A stretch of 64,000 nucleotides of DNA from Lepas anatifera (taxonomy: Eukaryota; Arthropoda; Thecostraca; Lepadidae): positions 1,178,001-1,242,000 of the forward strand of contig JAOTON010000975.1 of NCBI GenBank assembly GCA_034440635.1, read 5' to 3'. The notes under the pieces were generated by a model. That model did no database searches. It was not told where the DNA came from and was given only the letters and a program-made list of their open reading frames with translations. Below, piece after piece: positions 33,196 to 43,859 of this stretch; position 1 is the stretch's first letter; the number at the start of each line of letters is the position of its first letter. The position numbers and the translations under genes are program-made.

Positions 33196-33829
33196 TATGT
33201 TTATTTTTTCACTCATTTAGTACTTTTCTTAGTAGCTTTTAGGCGTACTTAATACTAAATTCGAAGAAATAGGGGCCAATAAATCGAAGACACTCAAACT
33301 GTAAATATGATTTAACCTGAAAAAATGGACAGAGAAGTACTTGATAAAGTACCTGCGTTATCGTTAAGGCCTTAAATATGCCCACAATCGTGTATTTCTC
33401 GAAAAAATTGACTGTCACATTTCGGGTAGGGGAGAGTGCCCATATTGCGCCACCTTAGGCAAGATTGCTCATTTCTTGGAAACGATTAATAGCTGAGGGT
33501 TGATATTGATACACTATCTTCCTAAAACATTTTATTAACTTTTTTGGGCCCAAACATGTCCTAAATTTCTCATTCACGCCCGCAATTTTCGATTTAGTGC
33601 GATGCTGCAAAGGGCGCATTTTCAAAACTTGTTCGACAAATGCGCCCAGTGTACGGCGCAATTAGATTCAAATGCAGCCACCTAATTTGCATGCATTTTC
33701 AATAGATTGAAAAAATCAGGTCTGCGAGTTTGGAAATTAATTACATATCGCCTGTTTAAGCCCGTAAAATAGTCATTTCTTTACAACTTGTTTCATGTAT
33801 TAATCTTGTTCATTTTTTATCATTCTCAC

Positions 33830-34207
33830 TGGCACTGGCGGATCCAGGGAGGGGTGGGGGTAAATTGGGCAATTGCCCCCTCCCCGCCCCAAACCCTCCG
33901 TTGCTACCTTTTGCTTCCCGAATTTATTTTCAAAACCCATATGTTTTCCATCCATGAATAAACCATCCATGAATATCAACATCTTAACGGTTCGATTCCT
34001 AGCAACCGATGATGTCGTGTTGGTGTGATGACGATGATGTGTTAGCACAATCGGATCTAGCGGGAGTGGGCAAATGGGAAATTGCCGCCCCCCCTTAACC
34101 CTCCGTTGCCACCCCTTTGCCGACCCTCGATTTTCTTTAAAAAAAATGTTTTTCACAATTTTGGGCTCCGTTGCACCCCTAAACATTCGGGCTAGATCCA
34201 ACGCTGT
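33830..34207. mobile_element. hAT-type MITE pieces
   Basis: CACTGGCGGATCCAGGG at 33834 and CAATCGGATCTAGCGGG at 34051 both lead into G-rich then CCCC-rich text with TTGCC.CC, and GGCTAGATCCAACGCTGTG closes near 34207. They look like two related MITEs, one inside the other. Confidence 0.4.
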
Positions 34208-34324
34208 GTGTTAGGAATAGCGAGATACCCATATGGGCATTTCTTTGTTGATATTTGTCACATCAACTGCGGCAACGTAGAGAAGACGCAGGGGGATGAA
34301 ATAGGCTGTGGCTAAGACAGAGCG

Positions 34325-34415
34325 CCAAGTCCTACCTCTGGGCGGGCTTAATCTCAATCTCAACCTCGGGGCGACCCCTTGCTAACCGACTGCGCCACCC
34401 AGGCTTCTCATTTGG
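34325..34415 (-). repeat. tRNA-derived SINE head
   Basis: On the minus strand a perfect box A TGGCGCAGTCGG (34386-34397) is followed by TTAGCAAGGGG and a weak box B (GAGGTTGAGATTG). A tRNA-like beginning without a foldable tRNA body points to a SINE. Confidence 0.55.
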
Positions 34416-35818
34416 GTTAGATAAAACAAGAAGGTAGGACATATGCACTGGTAACCTCACCCCTACGCAGTTGCAGCAGCTCTTACTGAGCGACCTTCTT
34501 GAACAGCCTTTATGACTGCTCTGAGCCTTTCTCAAGTCCAGGTCATGGTTTTACTCAGGCTGCCTGAAAATGGAAATGCTGGAGAGGATGAGGCGATAAG
34601 GGATCTGGAATTTTTATGCATCATATTAATTACGAAGCTTGGGATATTGGAAGAATAAGGACAACAGTTTTGCTCAGGGAAGAAGGTTGTTTAGCTTTTC
34701 ATGCCACATAGCCATATTTGGGGTTTAGTGCGCGCCGACAACGGAGGTCATTTGGCGCCCATTTTCATGCCACAGGAGAGAGTCCACATGGAATACTGTA
34801 ATTACGAGGATAAATGCTGTTTCTCAGCTGGTGACGAGGATTTTTCACGGAGATTCATCGATTGCAGCAACATAACTTGTTCAGATGTGCATGTGATGTT
34901 CAAATGCGCCCACCTTAGGCTAATTGCGCCCACGGGCGCATTTACCTATGGCACATTTGAAAATATGTGACTTTTACACCCAAAATGATCTCAAGCACGC
35001 CACTTAAGGTAAATCCGTCGTGTGAAACCTTCAAATAAGAGTTAAATAAACATAGAGGCTGGAAATTCCATCCCCACATTCTTAGACGAAACCTAATTCT
35101 TATTTTTAGCCTTTATGAAATGCTATTTTGGATAAGAAATCAATGTTTTGATTTGATACGATATCGTGCGGAGCACATCCTTACCATGTGTGTGATGACA
35201 CCGGAAAGAACGTTTTTGTAGAGGTGGGCACACTTCTTAATCAACAGCTGGTACTTAAACCAAATAGCCTGCTCAGTACAAGGGGAGGGCACATTTATAT
35301 CAGGGGCGCAATTGCCTAATCCTCCCTATCTAGGCGACAACTTTCTGCTAACTACTAACAATCGGCACCATTGTGCTGCATGTTAAAATCTGGCAACCGT
35401 GACAGCGGTTTCCGGGTTTTCTGCAGCGGGGTCCCTCGTTTTAGTAGAAACTGAAAACAGTACCAATATTGTGTCACTAATGGCACGCTGTGCAAGTAAA
35501 AAACAGAGCTGCTAAATTAAAATATTTGCTACACGCTTCTTTCTGTATTTCGAAAATATGTGGTTTGATTTTGAACCATATAGTCAGGATCGCTATTTTG
35601 TCACAATTATGCACCTCGATTTTCGTAAATGTGTCACAAACTTCAGTAGCCGAGTTGGCAAGTTTCTGCACCTCTGATAGAAGGCATAGCAACGCTTACG
35701 TTGTGACGTGCTGTAGGATACTGTCTTTAATCTGCTAGGGGCTTAGTTGAATTCAAGAAATGAAATGATGCATCTATGAAGCTGATAAATCATAAGATGA
35801 TTCTGTTTGCAAGATATC

Positions 35819-36177
35819 ACGCAGGAAAGGAAAATACAGCTTTTTCAGGAACACTTTTGGTAGCCATGCATTATTCGCTAAACATACGAATAACTCCCAT
35901 GGAGTTACGAGGTTTGTTGTAGAAAATCCGGTTGTGAAGCGTTCAGATGTTGAACTGGACACTAATGTTAATTTTATTGTCTATAATATTGAGGAATCTG
36001 ATAAGAAGTTTATTGTGGCACGTATTTATGGTTCAAGTAAGGATAATTCGCCACATTTTTATCAGTACTTTAATGAATTGGCTCCCTCCGAAAATGAAGG
36101 TCTGCTGTCGGATGTTTTAGTGGATTTCGTATTGAAGCAAAACATGAATATTAAAAATTTCCGTCGGTGAAATAATA
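35819..36177 (+). pseudogene. L1/Tx1-type LINE endonuclease fragment
   Basis: An open frame from about 35880 to 36170 reads NFIVYNIEESDKKF, then IVARIYGSSKDN, then FYQYFNEL. In L1/Tx1-type endonucleases a strand of this kind (x-I-Y-x-P/S-N/S-K-D) precedes a F-F/Y-x-x-I/F segment. Upstream, FFRNTFGSHALFAKHTNNSHGV fits the preceding part, where a short substrate loop lies. Both ends of the ORF and the reverse transcriptase are missing. It is too short to be active, and it lies just after the right end of the hAT copy. Recognition is by pattern only. Confidence 0.5.
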
Positions 36178-37507
36178 TCCGTGCAAGAAAAGCAAAGTTT
36201 GGCAGACACTAATTGAAAGAAGTGAGCTTACATACATTTTCTGAATGCGCAAACCTAACGCCGAACGTCTCACGCAGAGACGGTCCGGGTCACCAACAAA
36301 TTAGCCCCGATTTGACTTCTTATGGTTTCAACTAGCCTATCCTCATGTGAAGAACAGGTTCATATAATTCAACAACATCGCAGGGATCACTCCATTAATT
36401 TTTTGGATAAGCAATCGACAACCATGTCCAGAGAGGAGATGGTATAAATTCAATGTATCACTTTTGGAGGATATTATGTATGCGAACAAAATATACGCTG
36501 CTTTTTAAAAGTAGTTGACCAGCATGTGGTTCCATTTTATTTAAAAAAATATAAAGGAGGAACACAAATAGCCCTGATAGTTTTATTTTTTAAATTTAAG
36601 ATCATCGAAGATCAACGATAAATTGAAGATGAATGTTCAAAACTGAAAGTATTTCCTACTGCATTCCAAAGACAAAAGCTCAAAATTATCGCAAGCAAAA
36701 TATTACGAATGAGAAAAAACGAGAAGACAATGAGAAAGGTGACAGTCTTGCGCGTGATAGCACACTTTCTCAACAGCTCATGAACATTAATCAAGAATAG
36801 GAAGACCTGAGGTAAGCTTATCTTGCAGGCGATCTAGTAAGTGAAAATGTCGATGATGTGAAGGGAAAATACCCAGCACACATTTTTGTAACCTAGAAAA
36901 GCGAAAAATAATGTTCCAAACGATAGCTTTGTTGAAAATTAGTGATTCAACACCAACAGACTCGGGTAAAATCATGAATCAATTTCACACTCAGTCTACA
37001 GTAAAGGAAAGGAGCCCTCAAGTTTTGAAATGTCACGCCATTTGCGGTGCGATGTGTTTGCGTCACTGACTGATGGCCAGGTAAATTGGATGGCTGCGCC
37101 GGTCACGTGGGAAGAATTGGACCTACGTTTAAGGAAAAATAAATAAAACGACAGGCTCAAGTGGTTTTCCAGCTTAATTTCATAAGTTCGTCTGGTTCAA
37201 GTTAAATATAAAGCTAAAGTTTACAATGTTTTTTATTCGACTGTGCGAAGTGTGTCGCGCATTCATCGCAAACACCTTAGATGAATTAAAGTGACGGGAA
37301 ATTAAGCCAAACGAAAAATACATTACAGTCATAACGGATCACCGACCCACAAACGAACACCGAAACCGTCTCAAATCTGAATATCGACCTCGAACTATTA
37401 CGACCCCTAAACGAATTCCAACGATCCCACCCATCTAACGCCACTGTGACCAGCGTGAACCTATAATAACGGCGTCGCCGTATAGTGCAACACGATCACT
37501 CCAGAAA
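36178..37507. other. Unassigned, includes LINE 5' region
   Basis: AT-rich without recognised features to about 37200. The last 250 bases change to a CGA-rich composition and probably belong to the LINE that follows. Confidence 0.35.
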
Positions 37508-38377
37508 TTGCCGAAGAGGATATCGAAGACACTGAAACGAAACATACCGATAATTATAAGACAGCGAGCAACGCCTCGACCAAAACCAGCCCGGAGAAGA
37601 TTCCTAACGAAGCTTAATCGAAACGAAACCTCTAAAGAACAAGGTTGCAGCCGAAACACCAGCAGTTTAACAATCGCCCACCTCAATGTTAACTCCCTCA
37701 CGGGAAACGTCGACCAAATCAACTTGCTGCTCAATAATTATGACATTGACGTGCTCTGTCTCTCTGAGACTAAACTCTCCGAAACAGCTGTGAAAAGCAA
37801 AATAGATCCACTGGTATTTCCAGGGTACCAGTTTCCCCGCCATGGCAGATCAGCACCCCGACGGGGAAAAACAGTAGCGCGCGGTGGAGGTGTCGGTATT
37901 CTGAGTAGAATTTCCCTAAAGGTTAAAGAAATAATCCCGAGGCACGATAATCCAGCTGTGGAGACATTAGGTATCGGCGTTACTGGCACCGGTCAATGGT
38001 CAGCAGTCATATGCGCAGCTTATCGACCACCAGGTGCTCCCGTTGCCCCTAGCCTTGAATGTTTGCAGAGTTTACTGCTGGAACTCAAGTCTCTGGGTAA
38101 ACCATTATTCCTCCTAGGAGACATGAAATTTAACGTCCTGGATACAGAGAAACGTGAAACAAAACGTTACCAGCTTATACTTCAAGAGCTTGGTCTTCAT
38201 AAACTCATAACTTCGCCAACACATCTGTATCCGACTCCCACTGCTCTAGAACATGTCATAACTAACCTCACTGAGCATGTATCTGCGAGAGTCATCCAAG
38301 AAGACATCAGTGACCATTTGCCAATCATAGTGAAAACAAATATTCCCAAAACTGACCTATCAAGAAAGAACGTTTGA
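37508..38377 (+). pseudogene. LINE endonuclease (APE-type)
   Basis: 289 codons open to a TGA at 38375. The N-part is basic (about residues 1-55). The APE-type endonuclease follows: LTIAHLNVNSL (first strand with the catalytic Asn), DVLCLSETKLS (catalytic Glu), GGGVGILSR, AAYRPPGAP (Tyr motif), GDMKFN (38117-38134) and SDHLPII (final His). In active relatives the fourth motif is GDxNxN/D. Here the Asn is AAA, Lys, at 38126-38128, which should disable cleavage. Role when intact: nicking target DNA for target-primed reverse transcription. The RT continues after a frame change. Confidence 0.85.
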
Positions 38378-38706
38378 TAAGGCCATGGCACCGCACGGAT
38401 TGCAATTCTTTACGTCTGGACATTTTACTAACGGATTGGTCGGAGCTGGAGGCTGCTGAAAACGTAAACTACATGGTTGAACTTTTTTCATGTAGGTTTG
38501 GAACGACCTTGTCGATAAACACTGCCCTGAAAGTCTGATAGAGACTGGCAGTGCTCATCGCCCTTGGATCCAGGATGTACCAGGTCTGAGGGAAGCAATG
38601 TCGGAAAAACAGGAGCACGATACCAGTAGTACGCATGTCGCTCCCGTTTGAATGCCGACTATAAAGATTCGGATCCACCTGACGAGCTCGTTCAATACCG
38701 TCAACT

Positions 38707-40700
38707 TTGCAAAAAGTGAAAAGCCTGCTGTCTCGTGGTCTCCGAGATTTCAACTGCAGGCAGCTACTCTCAAAGAATCCCAAAGGTTTCTGGACCACAA
38801 TGCGCAAATTCTACAAAGGAAGCGGCATTGATGACAGCGATCAACTAACCATAGACCCTGACGTCTTGAATGAGCATTTTGCCAACGTAGGAGCCCGCAT
38901 TGCTGCCAGCCTCCTCACTAATGACACCAATCTATCATCAGTGGTCAGACCAACAAGAGCGTGTGCTGCTGCAATTCCACCTGGTGCCAGCTACGATTCC
39001 TGAACTATCTGCAGCAGAACGAGACATGAACAATTCTAACGCAGTCGGTATTGATGGCATACCTCTGATGGCGGTACGCAAGTGTTTACCAGCGCTTGCT
39101 CCGGTGCTACTGTGTATCATAAAGAAGTCCCTATCTTCTGGCATCTTCCCAAACTTGTGGAAAACAGTATGCGTTGTCCCTATACATGAGTCTGGGGACC
39201 CTTCTTCACCTGGAAACTATAGGCCCATCTCTCTGCTCAGTGTGCTGTCAAAAATCGCCGAAAAATTGTCTGCAAGCAGCTTATGAAGTATCTCAGCTCA
39301 ACCTCTATCCTGGCTGATACGCAGTATGCGACCTCAGCATTCAACAGAAGATGCCATGCTCTATTCTGTCAATCACGTCCATAAAAACATGGATGGTGGC
39401 CTTGTCACCTCAGTAACAACCATCGATCTCAGCAAGGCATTCGACAGCGTCTACCACGATCTTCTGCTGGAGAAACTGGGGTGGTATGGAATATCCCCAC
39501 ACTGGTTTGGAAGCTACCTGGATCAGAGAAGACAGAAAGTAAGAGGGGGCTCTGGTACACTACCAGTGACCCACGGGGTGCCACAGAGCTCATTGGTTGG
39601 GCCACTGTTGTTCAGCCTGTTCACCAATGACCTGTCGAACTTTATACCATATGACAAGCTGATATCATACGCCGATGACACCCAGATCATTGATGAATGC
39701 AATCCGACACCCCTATACCTAGCTGAACTGAAGAGGCAAGCTGAAGAAACGCTACATGCCCTCCAAACCTGGTTCGGAAGAAATTCACCGAAAATGAACG
39801 CATCAAAAACTGATTTCATCCTCATTGGAACCAAAGCCTCTCTGAAACACACAGCTGACTTCCGGATACAGATATCTGAGTCTCTCCTACCTCCATCTAA
39901 AACCATCAAACTGCTGGGTGTTGTGATTGACCGAACGCTTTCTTGGGAACATCACATTTCAAAGGTCGTTCAAAAATGTTTTGACTCCTTAGTGGCTCTT
40001 AGCAGATTTCGTCATCACTTCACACCCGAAGTCCTGCATCTAATCATCCAGGCCCATGTCCTTCCTCAAGTAGGATACTGCCTCCCGGCTTGGAGGAGGG
40101 GCAACCAAGACCCAGCTGGGAAGGGTGCAAAAGGCCATCAATTTTGGAGCTCGAATTATCACCGGCACTCGAAAAAGGCAACACATCACACCAGCTCTCG
40201 GGATTATTGGCTGGCATAATATCGAAATCAGCATTGCTGAACGCGATTGCTTTAAAATACGGAAGGTAGCTCACGTCGACCAATCTCCAGCAGCCCTAAA
40301 GGCAATGCTACCACCAAGGGAGAGTATCTCAGCAAGGGTGACTAAAAACTCGAACACCCAGCTCCAACTGCCTCGATGTCGACTGGAGAGTACGAAGCGT
40401 GCCTTTAATAATAATTATTGGGGCTTATCGACGCGCCAACTGCCAGGGTCATATGGCGTCGCCAACTCTCTCCCTGTTGGAAGGGTTGCTCGGGAGCCAG
40501 CTTGCTCCTTGTTCAGGGAAGCCGCCGGGCCTTGAACCCGGGTCGGCTGCGTGGAAGCCAGCTATGCTGACCACTCCACTACCGCGCCCCTGAAGCGTGC
40601 CTTTCCATACAAGGCTATTGCCCACTGGATCACGCTTCCCAGGGACGTCACTCGGATCCAAAAGCTGAATACAATAAAGAAGTATTTCCACAGAAACTAG
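38707..40700 (+). pseudogene. LINE reverse transcriptase, frameshifted
   Basis: Pieces occur in three frames. Frame pieces at 38707-39003 and 38900-39286 carry AVGIDGIPLMAVRKC, then IFPNLWKTVCVVPI and NYRPISLLSVLSKIAEKL (RT motif 2 region). 39326-40219 carries LSKAFDSVYHDLL (motif A), VPQSSLVGPLLF (motif B; Gly of the usual PQGS is Ser) and ISYADDTQ (39665-39685, catalytic YADD intact). The tail (40125-40393, then 40592-40700 after the SINE) reads FGARIITGTRKRQ, then ESTKRAF and PYKAIAHWITLPRDVTRIQK before TAG at 40698. Polymerase function is lost through the frame changes. Confidence 0.85.
40407..40591 (-). mobile_element. tRNA-derived SINE inside the LINE
   Basis: 185 bp flanked by an identical 13-bp duplication GAAGCGTGCCTTT (40394-40406 and 40592-40604). 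On the minus strand it starts with a near-consensus box A (TAGTGGAGTGGT), has a perfect box B GGTTCAAGGCC (40528-40538) and ends in an (AAT)n-like tail beside the left duplication. Removing it and one duplication copy restores the LINE frame ESTKRAF into PYKAIAH. Confidence 0.93.
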
Positions 40701-40916
40701 AAGATGAATAATAACTTGGATGGTATGCTTAGTTATAACGTGTATTTTATGTGCGCTGCTTATCACCTGTGTGTCAAAGGCGTTACGACACCTGATGTAC
40801 GAATGTGTGGTATCTGTGAATACCTATAGATAACGATGGAATTTGTAACGATACCTGAAAAACTAAATAATTGGATGGGACTCGAGCTATGAATACTGAA
40901 TACTGAATACAGAATA

Positions 40917-41832
40917 GTGCAACTATTGCATGTCTAGGAGAAAGCTTTCACCTAATCTTCATAAGAGTTTAAGCTTTCTTGGTCCAAAGTTGACAAACCT
41001 AACACCTGAATCAAAGGGTCCAAGACCAATCACACTTTTAGATGGATCGTAAAAAAGAATATCTGGTAAACCTGAAAATCGCAAAAAAAATATCTAGACT
41101 CGATAATCAAGATTTATCAAACTGAATTTCTTTCCAGAAAGTGTATTGGTGATAACACAATATTAGTACAAGACTTTATACACGATCTTAACACAGGCGC
41201 AAAAGAAAACTATTAACTGTGGTGGGCTTTGAGAATGCCTCAGATTCAACGAGCTAGGAATTCATAGAAGTATGTGTGACGGTAAGAAAACTCCCTGCTA
41301 GCATACTACAATGGTTTACTCCACACCAAAGCATTTGCGAGATATACGGAACGAACTTTCCCTATAGACAGGGTGGCTTAGTTGCTATTGGTCTATCTTA
41401 GTTTTGGAGCATTTTCTGGGCCGATTAAAATAAAATAGAAACAGTGGTGGCGAACAGTAATATCGAAAACAGTAACATAAACAGTAATATCGAGCAAACA
41501 ATCACCCCACTATGACGACGAGATGATTTCCTTCTTACATGAGACATTAGCAGCGCTCCTTCTATTTTGCATCACCGTAGAACCTATGCAAAGTTTTCAG
41601 GATTTGATCATAATGAAAGGGTTAAAACCATGTGGATGGGAGATCGTCCTCCCTCACTACAAAGCCATGAAACCAAATGCAATTTTACAATCAATTGCTG
41701 TATTCGTCATTTAAACATTTCTTTACATCTCTCCCAAAGCCAGATTCAAGAGCACCACTTAGACTTTGAAAAAAGGTTTCCACTTTCTGTGGGATGACAA
41801 AATTAAAAAGGTCAAAAGGCGGGTTTTTGTTC
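40917..41832. other. Unassigned region
   Basis: No gene or repeat match was recognised; short frames at 41523-41797 have no domain. Confidence 0.4.
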
Positions 41833-43511
41833 ACCCACACTGGAGAGGGAGTATGGTACTAAAACGCACTGGAGGGGGCCCTAGTAGGCCCCCTAAGATC
41901 TAAAGAACTAACAAGCGCAGAAAACACCGCTTGGGGGTGGGTGAGGGCTATGATAATCTGTATCATGGTCAATTTTCATTTATCCCGGTCAATATCTTCA
42001 CGCTCAAATGGCATCATACTGGGGACCTATTGGAAAATACCGTGATTTTGCGGAAAAAAGACGGGAATAAGCTGAAGGCGGACCAGGACCATAGAAGAAG
42101 GGTCGCAAAGAATCTTTCCTACAATTCTGGGGTCAAGGTCATTCAAGGTCATTGAAATATGGGGTCACAATATGGTATACTGCCTAAAATGTAGGGTAAG
42201 GACGGGTAAGAGTACGCAGGAGATAAGAGTACGCAGCAGCTGTTTTGGTTACTTAGCAACCACTAAGATGGTGGATACCCTGGTATAAAAAAGCACGGTC
42301 AGTGCCTAGGCTGCACACCAAAATTCAACGTGCTCCTGTTCTTTCCACGGGAGTACAGAGCAAAATAAGTTTCTGGGCACCCTTGAAGTAATATTTCCTA
42401 ACTGGGAAAACTTGTAGACCATGCTTCTTTTATCAAAAGTATTGTATTACCTGGATTCCTGGTATTACAGCCTGTTATCAGTAAGAAAGCTGAGCTAGGA
42501 GTGTGCTCCAGGACCGGAACTCACGCTAAAACGCCTGCCAACATGTTTATGAAGACTTTCTTCCCAAGGAAGCATGTCCGGCAAGAGTACGCAGTAGATC
42601 ATTGGGCAAGAGTGCGCATGCTTAAGAGATAGGACAATTTAATTTTCGCTCGGGACAGGGTCCGTAATTCATATTTGGAAAACCAAACGTTGCAACATAC
42701 TTCTTGGATATTCATAACGATACAAATTCATACAATCGCCTAGTTTGGCGACAAAAAATTCGTGACATGGCCTATGCACCTAAAGCACAGCGGGGCATCA
42801 ATGCGTACTCCAGTCCCCTCTTGTGCGTACTCGTACCGACCCACTCCGGCAAAAGTACGCACGTGACTTTTATTTTTGATGGGCCCGTGGCGAGTTCCTT
42901 TCAGAGACATCGAGTTGAAACATAGACCATACATAGACAATTCTTCAGGCTAAACAACCACATAAAAATTTTAGCTGTTAGGCTTATAGCAGAAAAGTGA
43001 AAGCCTTTAGAAAGTTAAGTGCGTACACTTGCACGGGCTTCCCCTACACTATGACTGGCACTATAGCAACTGTTTGGCGTGAAATGAGGATTGACCTTTA
43101 CCAATGGCCTTTGACCTTTACATTGAGGAACATTAACTATACCGTCATAACATGCCGACTTCGAATCGTTACACCGGGTAACGCTATTTGACCGGAAACC
43201 CTGGGCACAATAACCTTCGAAGCGCATATCCTTGATGTATCATCCCGGTTATATTGCGTTATGACGTCACCACTCGGTCTCCCATGCAGAACTGGTCTGA
43301 CCGCGTGATTGTCGCGATCTCAAACTGCAGGCCTGACTTTGAATGCCTATAACTAAAAAATTTGACCGATTTTCAAAATTATTTCACCAATCAATGCGCC
43401 GTTAAATTCCCTCAAATGTACCCGGGCATCGTTTTTCGGCTACGAGTGGTTCTCCGGCCACCTTGGAAAAACTAGGTGGGGGAGCCTCCAAGGCTCCCTC
43501 CAATGCGCGTT
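41833..43511 (-). mobile_element. TTAA-type element, inverted, with an insertion
   Basis: On the minus strand it follows 3278-4184. 43430-43511 holds the left end (TTCTCCGGCCACCTTGGAAAAACTAGG, then CCTCCAATGCGCG). 43050-43140 holds the degenerate hexamer array, and 41850-42160 the right part with GGCCCCCTCCAGTGCG-type ends. The interval 42194-43044 is absent from the 3.3 kb copy. Both terminal TTAA sites are degenerate. Confidence 0.62.
42194..43044. mobile_element. TA-flanked element with GTACGC-repeat ends
   Basis: 851 bp between TA 42192-42193 and TA 43045-43046. Left end GGGTAAGGACGGGTAAGAGTACGCA, right end inversely GGGGAAGCCCGTGCAAGTGTACGCA. Comparison with 3800-3815 shows the unfilled site. 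The phrase (A/G)AGAGTACGCA recurs inside (42217, 42585, 42605, 42852). The end pattern GGG.AAG resembles the ends of 33429-35326. Confidence 0.7.
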
Positions 43512-43666
43512 TTCGAATGCTGGACTTTATTTACTATTAGTATTGTATTGCCGCTATTAAAGGCAGCTTGGGTGAAGCGGTGACTGCTGGCAGCACACCC
43601 TAGGCCCCCTCTTCTCCACAAAACAATAATCAACGATAAGACGACATGGGAGTGGAACCTTGTCTC

Positions 43667-43668
<2 letters not shown>

Positions 43669-43699
<31 letters not shown>
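43669..43699. repeat. (CT)n microsatellite
   Basis: About 15 CT units within CCCCCTCTCT...CTCCCTG. Confidence 0.95.
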
Positions 43700-43701
<2 letters not shown>

Positions 43702-43859
43702 GAATTTCTGGAATATATGAAAGTGATGAAAGTATATGACATTACACGCAAAAATATCCCTTCCAACTTCTGATTGCTTCATTACATGCATGATTTTTAC
43801 CCAACATAGTTTCATATATGCTAGAACATAGTTTGCATATATGCTAGGAGATTACCGGC

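Larger units (their letters stand above)
33429..35326. mobile_element. TA-flanked element with GGGGAGAG..TTGCGCC ends
   Basis: 1898 bp between TA 33427-33428 and TA 35327-35328. The left end is GGGGAGAGTGCCCATATTGCGCC and the right end inversely GGGAGGATTAGGCAATTGCGCC. The host copy at 2755-2775 reads straight across (CGGGCATCTAGG). GCGCCCACCTTAGGC phrases recur inside (33448, 34905, 34925). A SINE head (34386-34397) and GGCGGATCCAGG-type MITE pieces (33836-34205) are nested inside. Frames of up to 133 codons are not convincing, so the superfamily is open. Confidence 0.75.
31110..35676 (+). mobile_element. hAT-like element, copy 2, with two insertions
   Basis: It aligns with 1247-3111 throughout: the palindrome at 31773-31809, the TTAA-type fossil at about 31860-31955, and the right end TTTCTGCACCTCTG at 35663-35676. 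Two blocks are absent from copy 1: 32390-33195 and 33429-35326, both at TA dinucleotides. The left end is lost in the A-rich stretch, so no target duplication can be checked; the right flank is ATAGAAGG. Confidence 0.82.
37508..40916 (+). mobile_element. CR1/Jockey-like LINE, broken
   Basis: An endonuclease, a reverse transcriptase and a C-terminal region occur in order on one strand, followed by a 3' UTR of about 200 bases and a tail of short repeats (GAATACTGAATACTGAATAC, 40891-40910). Frame changes at about 38375, 39000, 39285 and 40100 and a SINE at 40407-40591 inactivate it. The 5' end is not resolved and could lie up to 200 bases upstream. Confidence 0.85.
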
